Origin: Streptomyces lomondensis
GTDB taxonomy: Bacteria; Actinomycetota; Actinomycetes; Streptomycetales; Streptomycetaceae
Direction of reading: 5' to 3'
Assembly (NCBI RefSeq): GCF_014651035.1
Contig: NZ_BMWC01000007.1
Location: 372,001 to 436,000, forward strand
Length of the DNA stretch: 64,000 nucleotides
Below are positions 8,471-17,096 of this stretch, one piece after another; position 1 is the first letter of the stretch, and each line of letters begins with the position of its first letter. Both the position numbers and the translations under genes were made by a program. Below the pieces are notes generated by a model. The model was not told where the DNA came from and searched no databases. It saw nothing but the letters and a program-made list of their open reading frames with translations.

Positions 8471-9700
8471 TCAGTCCTCCAGCGGGTGGGCGGGGCGTCT
8501 GCTCGCCGGCACGAGCCGGAACCAGCCGAGCAGCACCAGCGGGTAGACGACGTATCCGAAGCGGGTGGCGGGGATCAGGCACATGGCGATCCCGAGCCCC
8601 AGCGCGAGCCGGTCCGCCGCGGCGACGGTGGTGCGCGGCGGGCGGGTCACGAGCGACACGGCCACCGCGACCGCGCTCAGCGCCAGCGCCGCCACCGCGA
8701 CGGCGAAACCCCCGGGCACCCGGGTCGCCAGGAGGTGCCCCGGCAGCGGGCTGGCCGCCGGGGATCCGGTGCCGCCCTCGCCGAGCGGGAAGAGCAGCAC
8801 GTGCTCGGCGAACGCCCCCGGGTCGGCCAGCGCGACCGGCAGCACGGCGAGGACGGCGAGCGCGACGGCCGTGGCACCGGCCCGGGCGGCGGCCCGCCGC
8901 CCGGTGGTCGCCGCGAGCAGGGCGAGCGCGACGGGCAGCAGCGGCCAGGCGGTCCACTTCAGCGAGGCGGCGGCGCCGAGCGCGAGCCCCGCGGCGACGG
9001 GGCGGCCTCGCCCCGCGAGGGTCAGCGCGAGGCACATCAGGGCGATGACGGGCAGGTCGACCCCGCCCACGGCGAGCGGCAGGGCGACGGCCGGGGCGGC
9101 AGCCGGCCAGAGGAGGACCCGGCCGGTACCGCCCCGTGCGGGCCGGGGATTCCGGCCCACCACGGCGGCGAGCGCCATCGCCCCGAGCGACACCGCCGCG
9201 AACCACAGCCGGGCATCCGCGAGCGGCACGTCGCCGAGGACGGCCCGGGGCAGCCCGAACAGCGCCATGCCGGGCAAGTAAGGGTTGTAGTCGCGGAGTT
9301 CGGACGGGTCCGGGACGTAGGGGGTGCCGGAGTCCAATAGCAACCCGCCGGACCGCTCCACGACCGCGACCTCCAACTGGCGCCCTCCGCGGGCGACCAG
9401 GAGCACCAGCGGCACCAGGACCGACCCGGCGGCGGCCACGGCCGCGCTCGCCCGGCCCCAGGGCCGTGCGGCGCGGTGCGCGACGAGGGCGGCGAGGCCG
9501 TACCCGGCGGCGGCGCAGGCGCCCCACACCCGGTGCGGGCCGATCGCCGTACGGAGGCAGAGCAGCAGCGCGAACACCGCGCAGGCGGCCCAGCAGACGG
9601 TCTCCCGGCGGCGGGCGGCGCGGACCGCCGCCGTACGGACAACCGGTGCCGCCCGTACGGATGCCACGGGCCGCACCGGCGTCTCGGACAGTCCTCGCAT
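8471..9700 (-). CDS. Polyprenol-phosphate-mannose-type glycosyltransferase, GT87 family
   Basis: A 409-residue multi-pass membrane protein of the GT87 (DUF2029) family, whose actinobacterial members move mannose from a polyprenyl phosphate carrier to lipid-linked glycans on the outer face of the membrane. About ten hydrophobic segments are visible; the conserved external loop contains DYNPYLPGMALFG and LADARLWFA, followed by GGVDLPVIALMCLALTLAG, LKWTAWPLLPVA and the terminal CLIPATRFGYVVYPLVLL. I chose ATG 9700 because GGGGGAGCGGG lies just upstream. A GT4 gene once followed directly but survives only as 17 codons. A frameshifted paralogue lies at 53.0-54.3 kb. The gene diverges from a two-component system. 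Confidence 0.85.
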   Translation of the reverse strand: MRGLSETPVRPVASVRAAPVVRTAAVRAARRRETVCWAACAVFALLLCLRTAIGPHRVWGACAAAGYGLAALVAHRAARPWGRASAAVAAAGSVLVPLVLLVARGGRQLEVAVVERSGGLLLDSGTPYVPDPSELRDYNPYLPGMALFGLPRAVLGDVPLADARLWFAAVSLGAMALAAVVGRNPRPARGGTGRVLLWPAAAPAVALPLAVGGVDLPVIALMCLALTLAGRGRPVAAGLALGAAASLKWTAWPLLPVALALLAATTGRRAAARAGATAVALAVLAVLPVALADPGAFAEHVLLFPLGEGGTGSPAASPLPGHLLATRVPGGFAVAVAALALSAVAVAVSLVTRPPRTTVAAADRLALGLGIAMCLIPATRFGYVVYPLVLLGWFRLVPASRRPAHPLED

Positions 9701-9869
9701 CCCGCTCCCCCGGTCGACCGGCCTTCCTTTCCGGCAAGTCTTCGCAAGGGGCGGACGAGAAGCGTCACACCGGATTCCGATCCTGGGCGTCACCCCGTGG
9801 TACTCGCCCGGCGCCCGGGTCAACCCGTACGGTGACGCGGGCCGGACGCCCCCGGCCGACAATGTGGGG

Positions 9870-11114
9870 ATGCGTCAGCCGTCGTCCCCGCGCCCCACCG
9901 CCTGGCCGCGCTCGCCCCGCTACCCGTACGTCAGCGGCGCCCTGCTGGTCCTCCTGGCCGCCGCCGAGATCCTGCACGCGCGCATCACCTCCGCGACGGT
10001 CCTGGCCACGCTCCCTCTCGCGGTCCTCCCGCTCCTCTGGCGCGGACGCGAACCCCGCGTCGGACTCCTGGTGGTGCCCGCCGCGCTGCTCAACTTCCTC
10101 TTCCGGCCCGAGCTGCTGATGACGGCCGCGGTGGCCGGGGTCATGGGCCTCTACACGCTCGCCCGCCACCGCGTCCTGCACCCCGTCGTCCTGATCACGG
10201 CCGCGGTCACCGGCGCGCTCCTCGTCAACGCGGGCCATGTGGCGATGGGGGTGTACGACCTCGGGGGCCGGGCTCCCGCCGTCGGGGCGGACGGCTCGCT
10301 GTCGTACTTCACGGAGTCCTTCGTCCTGGCCGTGGGCGTGGTGGCGACGGTCGGCGTGGCGGACGCCTTCCGCAGCCGGGAGGAGTCCCGGCAGGCGCGC
10401 GAGGCCGCCCAGCGGGAGCTGATCGCCATGGAGCGCCGGCACGCGGCGGCGCAGGAACGGGCAGCCATAGCACGGGAGTTGCACGACATCGTGGCGCACT
10501 CGGTGTCCGTGATCGCCGTCCGGGCGGAGAGCGCCGCCTACACCACGCCCGACCTGTCCCCGCCCGCCCGCGACGGCTTCCGGCAGATCGCCGCCTCGGC
10601 CCGCTCGGCGCTGACCGAACTGCGCCAGTTGCTCAGCGTGCTGCGCGCGGACGAGACCGGTGCCGGGGAGGCGGCACCGGTGCTGCCCCAGCCGACGCTC
10701 GACTCCCTGGACGCCCTGCTGGAGGCCCACCGCTCGGGCGGCGGCGAGGTCACGCTGCACACGGCGGGCGCGCGGCCCCCGCTGCTCCCCCCGTCCCTCG
10801 AACTGACGGTCTACCGCATCATCCAGGAGGCCCTGACGAACGCCCGCCGCCACGCCAAGGGCGCCGCGGTCGACATCCACCTCGGCTATGCGGACGACGA
10901 GGTCCGCATCCGGATCGCCGACGACGGCCCGGGCCCCCAGGGGCCTGCGCGCGACTCCGGAGGGCACGGGTTGAGCGGCATGCGGGAGCGTGCGAACCTG
11001 CTCGGCGGACGTCTGACCTGCGGGCCGGCCGGTCCCGGGGGCGGTTTCCTGGTCGAGGCCGTACTCCCGGTGCGGGCGGGCGCGAAGAGCTTCGCGGAGG
11101 GTGGGTACGAGTGA
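9870..11114 (+). CDS. Sensor histidine kinase (HisKA_3 family)
   Basis: A 414-residue membrane kinase. Residues 20-165 contain about six hydrophobic helices, followed by a coiled coil (REESRQAREAAQRELIAMER). The phosphorylation box is AIARELHDIVAHS (His205), and the ATPase domain shows YRIIQEALTNARRHAKG, DDGPGPQGP and GHGLSGMRERANLLGG. The family signals to NarL-type regulators, and the next gene is one: its GTG overlaps this stop in a GTGA arrangement. The start is ATG 9870, giving MRQPSSPRPTAWPRSPRYPY. The 170-base gap to the divergent GT87 gene must hold promoters for both. The signal is unknown. Confidence 0.92.
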   Translation: MRQPSSPRPTAWPRSPRYPYVSGALLVLLAAAEILHARITSATVLATLPLAVLPLLWRGREPRVGLLVVPAALLNFLFRPELLMTAAVAGVMGLYTLARHRVLHPVVLITAAVTGALLVNAGHVAMGVYDLGGRAPAVGADGSLSYFTESFVLAVGVVATVGVADAFRSREESRQAREAAQRELIAMERRHAAAQERAAIARELHDIVAHSVSVIAVRAESAAYTTPDLSPPARDGFRQIAASARSALTELRQLLSVLRADETGAGEAAPVLPQPTLDSLDALLEAHRSGGGEVTLHTAGARPPLLPPSLELTVYRIIQEALTNARRHAKGAAVDIHLGYADDEVRIRIADDGPGPQGPARDSGGHGLSGMRERANLLGGRLTCGPAGPGGGFLVEAVLPVRAGAKSFAEGGYE

Positions 11115-11788
11115 CGCCGGGGGAACCGATCCGCGCGATCGTGGCCGACGACCAGGCGGTGGTGCGCACCGGCTTCGTGAACCTGCTGTCCACGCAGGAC
11201 GACATCGACGTGGTCGGCGAGGCGGCGGACGGCGAGCAGGCGGTCGCCCTCGCGCTCACCCACCGCCCCGACATCGCCCTCCTCGACATCCGCATGCCGA
11301 AGCTGGACGGCATCCAGGCCGCGCGCACGATCCTGGAGGAGACCGACGGCGCCACGAAGGCGCTGATGCTCACCACCTTCGACCTCGACCAGTACGTCTT
11401 CGACGCCCTCGCGGCCGGCGCCGGCGGCTTCCTCCTGAAGGACGCGACCTTCCCGGAACTCCTGCACGCGGTACGGGTGGTGGCCGCCGGCGACGCCATG
11501 CTGGCCCCCGGCATCACCCGCCGCCTCATCGCCGAGTTCACCGCCCGCCGCCCGGCCACCGCCCCCAAGCCTCTCCTCGACCGCCTCACCGCCCGCGAGA
11601 GAGAGGTCCTCCTCCTGATCGCCCAGGGCCTGTCCAACGCGGACATCGCCGCCCGCCTCACCATCACCGACCACACGGTCAAGACCCACATCAACCGCCT
11701 GTTCACCAAGCTGGAGCTGCGCGACCGGGCCCAGGCGGTGATCGTGGCGTACGAGGCGGGGCTGGTGACGCCGGGGGAGGGCGGGTGA
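11111..11788 (+). CDS. LuxR/NarL-family response regulator
   Basis: A 225-residue regulator. The receiver domain (residues 5-125) has the acidic pocket VADDQ, the phospho-acceptor Asp59 in IALLDIRMP, the switch Thr in ALMLTTFDLD and the Lys in FLLKDA. The C-terminal domain (about 150-215) is a LuxR-type helix-turn-helix, TAREREVLLLIAQGLSNADI with TDHTVKTHINRLFTKL. It starts with GTG inside the end of the kinase gene, so it is translationally coupled. A large hairpin lies after the stop, before the convergent GH30 gene. The regulon cannot be predicted. Confidence 0.94.
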   Translation: MTPGEPIRAIVADDQAVVRTGFVNLLSTQDDIDVVGEAADGEQAVALALTHRPDIALLDIRMPKLDGIQAARTILEETDGATKALMLTTFDLDQYVFDALAAGAGGFLLKDATFPELLHAVRVVAAGDAMLAPGITRRLIAEFTARRPATAPKPLLDRLTAREREVLLLIAQGLSNADIAARLTITDHTVKTHINRLFTKLELRDRAQAVIVAYEAGLVTPGEGG

Positions 11789-11816
11789 GCCGCCGCGCGT
11801 CGTCACCGACACGCAG

Positions 11817-11866
11817 GACGCCCCCGGCCCGGCCACCGTCGTTCGGCGATGGCAGGCGGGGGCGTC
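11817..11866. terminator. Bidirectional terminator between convergent genes
   Basis: GACGCCCCC (11817-11825) pairs with GGGGGCGTC (11858-11866); the 32-base interior can fold further. It lies between the stops of the response regulator and the GH30 gene and could serve both. Confidence 0.45.
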
Positions 11867-11893
11867 GCGGCAGCTGCTACGCGGCGTGACGTG

Positions 11894-13945
11894 CTAGCCG
11901 CCCGTCACCTCCGTCACCTTCCAGCGCTGGTTCGCCCCGGAGTTGGGCAGCCACAGGCCGACGGACGCGCCCTCGTTCGTGGACTGGCCGGAGACGTCCG
12001 GGAGTTGACCGGTCGCGGCGTTCACGAGGGTCCAGGTGCCGTCGCCGGTCGTCGACATGATCCACTCGGTGGCCTTGTCGCGGCGGCCCTCGTCGGGCTC
12101 CGCCACCAGGGCGCCGTCGCGGACGGCCAGCCGCTTGTCCGAGGCCGTCTCGGTGAGGACGTACCGCTTGCGGTTGTCGGTGCCGCGGATCTGCTCCACC
12201 TTCCACTGCTGTCCGGCCGTCTCGGCGGAAGCGCTGCGGATGACCAGGCCCGTGCCGTTGTCCGCGAGCGTGAGGTCCTTGCCGCTCTGGACGCCGGTCA
12301 GGCGGTAGGTGTGGCCCTTGCGCAGCTCGGCCGCGTCCTCGGCGACACCGGAGACACCCTTGACGAGGAAGGAGGTCACCGACTGGGCGGGCACGGTGAG
12401 CGTGGCCTGCTTGCCCGTGACCGGGACGGCCTTCTGCTTCTCCAGCTTGCCGTCGGCGCTGGTCACCACCGGGGTGACCGTGGCACGGGAGGAGACCCGG
12501 CCGAACTTCGACAGGTCGAGCGTGACGTCGCGCGCCTCGGTGGCGCTGTTGACGTGGACGACGGTCGCCGCGTCGCCCTTGCGGGAGATCGCCGCGGTGC
12601 TGGACGGGTCGTCCGTCTTGATCAGCCGGTCGCCGGGCTTGATGAAGTGCGTGAAGTTACGGGCCGTGTCGAACTTGGTGTTCGTATAGATCGGGCAGGT
12701 CTCGAGGGTGTCCTCGGACGTGCAGCTGAACGGGAGCTGGATCGAGCCCCAGTTGCCGCCCTTCGCCGACTCGCCGCCCGGCTTCATGTTGTCGTAGTCC
12801 TCGACCGGCTGCCAGAACACCCAGGCGCGGGGCTCCAGTTCGCGCAGGTCGTCGACGATGCGCTGGGCCAGGCCCAGACCCGGCCGCATGTCCGTGAAGC
12901 TCTGGCCGTCGCCCCAGTCGCCCTCGACCTCGCTCATCCACAGCGGCTTGTCGGCGGCCTTGGCCAGGTCGCGGACGGTGGTGCGCTGGCCGGTGCCGTA
13001 CGTGTGGACGTTCATCTGGTCGACGAGGTCGCGCACGTCCTGGGGGTAGGAGTTCCAGTTGGTGGCGAAGATGCCGGGGTTGGTCTCGTCCATCGCGGAT
13101 ATCTCCGCGCCGCTCCTGGACTTCTCCAGGACCGGGGCGAGCGCGCGGAGCACCTTCTGCTGGAGCTCGGGGCCCATGTGGGCGCCCTCCTGGCGACCGC
13201 CGGTCGGCTCGCCGTCCGGGCCGAGCTTGGTGCCCCAGTAGGGGGTGTTCGGCTCGTTGAACGGGTCGAGCGTGTCGACCTTGATGCCGTGCGCCTTCTC
13301 CAGCCGCTCCGTCGCGCCCACCAGGTACTTGGCGAAGTCCTCGACGGACTCCGGCTTCAGCTGGTCCTTGCTGGAGTCGAAACCGCCGGAGACGTAGCCG
13401 CTCTCGGTCATGAACCAGGGCGGGGAGTTGCTGAAGGTCTCCCAGTGGGTGATGTCCTTCTTGATGCGGTCGACCCACCAGCGCTGCGTCTTGTCGGCGT
13501 TCCTGTTCCAGTCGGCCGGGTCCTCGGCGTCCCACCAGTCGACGTCCTCGCGGGTGGTGCCCGCCGGGGCCTTCCACCAGCCCTCGACCGCGCCGCCCGC
13601 CCGCAGGTAGTCCTTGACGTCCGGGGCGTTGCCGCCGCCGATGTTGTAGCGGGCGATGTTCAGCGCGAGGCCCTCGTCGCCGAAGAGGAGCTTGTAGAGC
13701 TTCTCGCGGATCGCGGGCGGGTAGTCGCCGGTGGCGTTGGCGAACCAGACCAGGCTCGTGCCCCAGCCCTCGAACTTCTCCTGCTGGTAGGAGGGGTCCG
13801 GCCGGACGGTGACCCCGGCGGCGGCCTGCGCGGTCGTCTCGGCGTGCGCGGCCGGCAGGGTCGTGGTGGCCAGGATGGTTCCGGTCGCCAGGGCGGTGAC
13901 GCCGATGGCCCCGAGGAGCCTTCTCTTACGGGTGCGGTGTGCCAT
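11894..13945 (-). CDS. Secreted GH30 glycoside hydrolase (endo-beta-1,6-galactanase type) with C-terminal ricin/CBM13-like domain
   Basis: A 683-residue exported enzyme. A Sec signal (RKRRLLGAIGVTALATG, cleavage near AHA-ET) is followed by a (beta/alpha)8 barrel (about 45-400). Relatives with the opening FEGWGTSLVWFANATGDYP belong to the GH30 group that includes streptomycete endo-beta-1,6-galactanases, which trim arabinogalactan side chains. The acid/base is Glu231 in LDPFNEPNTPYWG and the nucleophile lies in PLWMSEVEGDWG (Glu339 the better candidate). A beta-sandwich follows, and the last 140 residues have the repeats of a ricin-type lectin (W-x-x-x, GxxLTLADNG, GANQRWKVTEV). It diverges from a LacI regulator with a perfect palindrome in the gap, so substrate induction is likely. 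The exact substrate is inferred. Confidence 0.88.
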   Translation of the reverse strand: MAHRTRKRRLLGAIGVTALATGTILATTTLPAAHAETTAQAAAGVTVRPDPSYQQEKFEGWGTSLVWFANATGDYPPAIREKLYKLLFGDEGLALNIARYNIGGGNAPDVKDYLRAGGAVEGWWKAPAGTTREDVDWWDAEDPADWNRNADKTQRWWVDRIKKDITHWETFSNSPPWFMTESGYVSGGFDSSKDQLKPESVEDFAKYLVGATERLEKAHGIKVDTLDPFNEPNTPYWGTKLGPDGEPTGGRQEGAHMGPELQQKVLRALAPVLEKSRSGAEISAMDETNPGIFATNWNSYPQDVRDLVDQMNVHTYGTGQRTTVRDLAKAADKPLWMSEVEGDWGDGQSFTDMRPGLGLAQRIVDDLRELEPRAWVFWQPVEDYDNMKPGGESAKGGNWGSIQLPFSCTSEDTLETCPIYTNTKFDTARNFTHFIKPGDRLIKTDDPSSTAAISRKGDAATVVHVNSATEARDVTLDLSKFGRVSSRATVTPVVTSADGKLEKQKAVPVTGKQATLTVPAQSVTSFLVKGVSGVAEDAAELRKGHTYRLTGVQSGKDLTLADNGTGLVIRSASAETAGQQWKVEQIRGTDNRKRYVLTETASDKRLAVRDGALVAEPDEGRRDKATEWIMSTTGDGTWTLVNAATGQLPDVSGQSTNEGASVGLWLPNSGANQRWKVTEVTGG

Positions 13946-14059
13946 TCGAGTACTCCAGCTCTTCTGCGTGCCGCGCGTCCCGGCGGGACGCAGAGATCGG
14001 GGTCTACGTGGTGCGACTGGTGCGGGTTTGGCGCCTTCTCGTACGATTTCGACTAGGCA

Positions 14060-14075
14060 ATGTTTACGTAAACAT
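14060..14075. promoter_or_regulatory. LacI-type operator between the GH30 and lacI-type genes
   Basis: ATGTTTACGTAAACAT is a perfect 16-base palindrome with the central CG typical of LacI/GalR operators. It lies 115 bases upstream of the GH30 start and about 100 upstream of the regulator start. It stands out as an A+T-rich island in a G+C-rich gap. Binding by the adjacent regulator, repressing both genes, is the simplest reading. Confidence 0.8.
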
Positions 14076-14174
14076 CCACTGGCGGGATGTCTACACTGTC
14101 CGAATCTCAGGGGTCAAGGAGTCGTTCCGGACCGAAATTCGCGCCAGTCGGGCGGCGAGGGGAGTGGGGGGCAG

Positions 14175-15248
14175 GTGGGCACAGTGGACGGCGAGAGCGT
14201 CTCGGGAGGCACGAGCCGTACGAGAAGGCGTGCGGCCCGTCCCCGCCAGGGCGCGTCCATGGCGGACGTCGCCCAGCTCGCGGGCGTCTCCTCCCAGACG
14301 GTCTCCCGGGTCTCCAACGGCTTCCCGGGCGTCACCGAGGACACCCGCCGACAGGTCCTGGCCGCGATGCGGGAGCTGGGCTACCGGCCCAACAGCGCGG
14401 CACGGGCGCTGCGCCGCGGCGAGTTCCGCACCCTCGGCGTGATCACCTTCTCCCTCTCCACCATGGGCAACATCCGCACCCTGGAGGCCATCGCCACCTC
14501 CGCCGCCCAGCACGGCTACGCCGTCACGCTGCTGCCCGTGGCCGTCCCCACCCAGGACGAGGTGAACGGCGCCTTCTCCCGCCTGGGCGAACTCGCCGTG
14601 GACGCCGTCATCGTCATCATGGAGATCCACCTGCTGGACGCGGCGACGGTCTCGCTGCCGCCCGGTGTGCAGGTCGTCGTGGCCGACTCCGACGCCGGCG
14701 ACCGCTACACCGTCGTCGACACCGACCAGGCGGGCGGCGCCCGGGACGCCGTACGGCACCTCCTGGACCTCGGCCACGACACGGTGTGGCACCTGGCGGG
14801 CCCGGAGGGCTCCTTCGCCGCCCAGCGCCGCGCCAACGCCTGGCACGCGACACTCACCGGATCGGGCCGGACCCCGCCGCCCCTGGTCCGCGGCGACTGG
14901 TCGGCCGAGTCCGGCTACCGGGCCGGCCTCCGCCTGGCCGACGAGCCGGACTGCACGGCGGTGTTCGCGGCCAACGACCAGATGGCCCTGGGCCTGCTGC
15001 GGGCCCTGCACGAACGGGGCCGCCGCGTCCCCGAGGACGTCAGCGTCGTCGGCTTCGACGACATCCCCGAGTCCGCGTCCTTCCTCCCGCCCCTCACCAC
15101 GATCCACCAGGACTTCGCCGAGGTGGGACGGCTGTGCGTGGAGGGGGTGCTGAGCAAGATGCGGCAGGACGGGGAGGAGCACGGGACGACGCTGGTGCCC
15201 ACGCGACTGGTGCGGCGGGCGAGTACGGCGCGGCGGCGGGCGCGTTGA
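14175..15248 (+). CDS. LacI/GalR-family transcriptional repressor
   Basis: A regulator of about 357 residues. The DNA-binding part is MADVAQLAGVSSQTVSRVSN plus the hinge helix NSAARALRRGEF, which includes the minor-groove residues typical of the family. The rest is a periplasmic-binding-protein-like effector domain (LGVITFSLSTMGN, DAVIVIMEIH, VVVADSDAGD, AVFAANDQMALGLLRAL, DVSVVGFDDIPES). The start is uncertain: GTG 14175, GTG 14184, or the ATG just before DVAQLAG (14260); upstream codons give a basic tail (SRTRRRAARPRQG). It diverges from the GH30 gene around a perfect palindrome, which suggests local control by a galactan-derived sugar. Confidence 0.92.
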   Translation: MGTVDGESVSGGTSRTRRRAARPRQGASMADVAQLAGVSSQTVSRVSNGFPGVTEDTRRQVLAAMRELGYRPNSAARALRRGEFRTLGVITFSLSTMGNIRTLEAIATSAAQHGYAVTLLPVAVPTQDEVNGAFSRLGELAVDAVIVIMEIHLLDAATVSLPPGVQVVVADSDAGDRYTVVDTDQAGGARDAVRHLLDLGHDTVWHLAGPEGSFAAQRRANAWHATLTGSGRTPPPLVRGDWSAESGYRAGLRLADEPDCTAVFAANDQMALGLLRALHERGRRVPEDVSVVGFDDIPESASFLPPLTTIHQDFAEVGRLCVEGVLSKMRQDGEEHGTTLVPTRLVRRASTARRRAR

Positions 15249-15694
15249 GGGACTCCGGTGGCGCGGACGCGCCGACGCACGACATCCCGGCGGCGCGGGA
15301 CGTCGTGCTCGGATTCATCGCCGCTCTCGGCGCTGCCGGTGCCGCGGTCCGGGAGTCCGTGCCCTCGCTGGAGAGGCTCGCGGACCTGCTCGTGCTGGTC
15401 CGCTCAGGCGAGATCAGCCGCAAAGGCCGGGCCGGTGGATATGCGTACGCGGTGCACGGGCTGGGATGCCGGCTGACAAGCCCGGACGGAATCGACATCG
15501 ACGTGGACTTCACCGCCGACGGGACGGAAGTCTTCGACGTCTGGCGCCTTCGCTGCCATGCCCGGAGCCTGCCCACGCCCGCCGATCCGTCGGCGGAGTC
15601 CCTGCGATCGGCGGCGGAGGAACTGACGGACCTGCTGACCGAGGTGAGGCCGGGCTGGTTCGCCGTGTCCGGGCCATCTGCGGGTCACGTCTGA
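15245..15694 (+). CDS. Hypothetical protein (DUF6896-like)
   Basis: A small acidic protein of about 149 residues. It contains VVLGFIAALGAAGAAVRESV, LADLLVLVRSGEISRKGRAG and VHGLGCRLTSPDGIDIDVDF, a pattern I associate with streptomycete proteins called DUF6896; that naming is from memory and tentative. No signal peptide or membrane segment. A TTG at 15245 overlaps the LacI-type stop (TTGA), but it has only a weak ribosome binding site; an internal GTG may be used. It converges with the NTF2-like gene and overlaps its end by ten bases. Function unknown. Confidence 0.55.
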   Translation: MRDSGGADAPTHDIPAARDVVLGFIAALGAAGAAVRESVPSLERLADLLVLVRSGEISRKGRAGGYAYAVHGLGCRLTSPDGIDIDVDFTADGTEVFDVWRLRCHARSLPTPADPSAESLRSAAEELTDLLTEVRPGWFAVSGPSAGHV

Positions 15695-16050
15695 AGCGGA
15701 GGCCGGACGAACTCCGGCTGATCCAGCACCCGCAACCAGCTCCCGTCCGCCTGGCGCCGTACCACCTGCGCCCGCGCCCCGGCCCCGTCCCTCGGCGGCG
15801 TCGACGTCAGGGCGATGTCGCCGCTGACCAGTGTCGGCAGGGACGGTTCCGGTTCGAAGCGGGGGCGGTCGGCCAGGACCTTCTCCCACAGCGCGCGGAT
15901 CGCCTCCCGGCCCACCGTCCGCTCGCCGGGCGGATAGGCCAGCACCGCGTCCTCCTCGTAGAGCGCGGCGACGCCGGCCGCGTCACCGGCGTTGGAGCGT
16001 TCGACGAACAGGCGGGTGAGGTCTTCGGGGCGCATGGCCTTCTCGTACAC
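15685..16050 (-). CDS. NTF2-like / SnoaL-type small protein
   Basis: A 121-residue protein with the cone-shaped alpha+beta fold of the NTF2-like superfamily, which includes polyketide cyclases, isomerases and many proteins of unknown role. The signs are the N-terminal helix plus DAAGVAALYEEDAVLAYPPG and GREAIRALWEKVLAD, followed by three beta-strands ending WLRVLDQPEFVRP. I chose GTG 16050 because AGGAG lies seven bases upstream; ATG 16035 is possible. It diverges from a LysR regulator with 104 bases between the starts, so it is the likely local target of that regulator. Confidence 0.8.
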   Translation of the reverse strand: MYEKAMRPEDLTRLFVERSNAGDAAGVAALYEEDAVLAYPPGERTVGREAIRALWEKVLADRPRFEPEPSLPTLVSGDIALTSTPPRDGAGARAQVVRRQADGSWLRVLDQPEFVRPPLQT

Positions 16051-16102
16051 GGGCTTCTCCTGAGGACGGACGGGCCGCTTGGGTGCTTCCAGCCTGGTCG
16101 GG

Positions 16103-16115
16103 CTTCTGTCAGAAG
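16103..16115. promoter_or_regulatory. Palindrome, candidate LysR-type binding site
   Basis: CTTCTGTCAGAAG is a perfect inverted repeat around one base in the gap between the NTF2-like gene and the LysR gene. LysR regulators usually bind such a site in the shared gap. Support is location plus symmetry. Confidence 0.4.
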
Positions 16116-16154
16116 TCCAACAGATGGTTCTGCTGGTAGCTAGAATTGCCAGTC

Positions 16155-17030
16155 ATGGACCTGAGGCAGCTGGAGTACTTCGTCGCGGTCGCCGAGGAGC
16201 GGAACTTCACGCGGGCCGCCGAGCGGGTGCACATCAGCCAGTCCGGTGTCAGCGCCCAGATCCGCCGGCTGGAACGGGAGCTGGGCGCCGAGCTGTTCGA
16301 CCGGTCGGCGCGTACCGCCACCCTCACCGCCGCGGGACGGGCGGCGCTGGACCACGCCCGCGCGGCGCTCGCCGCGGCCGGGGCGGTCGGGCAGGCGGTG
16401 GGTGAGGTGACCGACCTGATCCGGGGGCAGTTGGTGGTCGGCATGGTCATCGGCTGCACGCTCACGCCGCTGTTCGAGGCGCTCTCCGCGTTCCACCGGG
16501 CGCATCCAGGGGTGGAGATCTCCCTGCTGGAGGACAACTCCGACCGGCTCGTCGAGGCGGTGCGCGCCGGGGCCGTCGACCTGGCCCTCGTCGGGACCGC
16601 CGGCGCCCCGGAGGGTCTTGAGGCGCTGACGATCATCAGTGAGCGGCTCGTCGTGGCGGTTCCGGCCGGGCACCCCCTGGCGGAGCAACGCCGGGTCCTG
16701 CTGGGCGACTTGGCCGACCGTCCCCTCGTGTGCATGCCCCCGGGCACCGGCCTGCGCACGGTCTTCGACCGCGCCTGCGCCGCGCAGGGCGTCCGGCCCG
16801 CGATCGCCCTCCAGGCCAGCGCCGCGGACGCGATCGCGGACCTGGCGGCCCGCGGGCTCGGCGTCGCCGTACTGAGCGAATCAATGGCGGCGGGCCATCG
16901 CGACCGCCTCGTCGCCCGCGCGATCGACGACGTCACGACACCGGCCCTGCTCGCCCTGGTCTGGCGGAGCTCGCACGGCCCCGCGGTGCGGGAGCTGCTC
17001 GCGCACTGCCGACGGGCCTTCGCCGCCTGA
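16155..17030 (+). CDS. LysR-family transcriptional regulator
   Basis: A 291-residue regulator. The winged helix-turn-helix is MDLRQLEYFVAVAEERNFTR with ERVHISQSGVSAQIRRLERE, and the effector domain runs from about residue 90 (GQLVVGMVIG) to the end with the two-lobed LysR substrate fold (DLALVGTAGAPEG, VVAVPAGHPLAEQ). ATG 16155 gives the canonical MDLRQLEYF start. It diverges from the small NTF2-like gene and probably controls it. A short 10-base tandem repeat lies just after the stop. Confidence 0.93.
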   Translation: MDLRQLEYFVAVAEERNFTRAAERVHISQSGVSAQIRRLERELGAELFDRSARTATLTAAGRAALDHARAALAAAGAVGQAVGEVTDLIRGQLVVGMVIGCTLTPLFEALSAFHRAHPGVEISLLEDNSDRLVEAVRAGAVDLALVGTAGAPEGLEALTIISERLVVAVPAGHPLAEQRRVLLGDLADRPLVCMPPGTGLRTVFDRACAAQGVRPAIALQASAADAIADLAARGLGVAVLSESMAAGHRDRLVARAIDDVTTPALLALVWRSSHGPAVRELLAHCRRAFAA

Positions 17031-17040
17031 CGGCCGCATC

Positions 17041-17085
17041 AGGCCACGACAGGCCACGTCAGGCCACGTCAGGCCACGTCAGGCC
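17041..17085. repeat. 10-base tandem repeat, about 4.5 copies
   Basis: The unit AGGCCACGTC (first copy AGGCCACGAC) repeats four times from 17041 to 17080 and then decays. It sits in the 66 bases between the LysR gene and the convergent secreted-protein gene. It has no spacers, so it is not a CRISPR array. Confidence 0.8.
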
Positions 17086-17096
17086 GCTGCCGTCCG

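Noticed and set aside
11849..14056. Plus-strand open frame of 735 codons opposite the GH30 gene
   Set aside because: Low-complexity Val/Gly/Arg/Leu translation; the minus strand has an intact signal peptide and catalytic motifs.
15685..16050. Polyketide cyclase of a secondary-metabolite cluster
   Set aside because: The NTF2-like fold is generic and there are no polyketide genes; a LysR partner is the only context.
17041..17085. Possible CRISPR repeat
   Set aside because: The unit is 10 bases and tandem, with no spacers and no cas genes.
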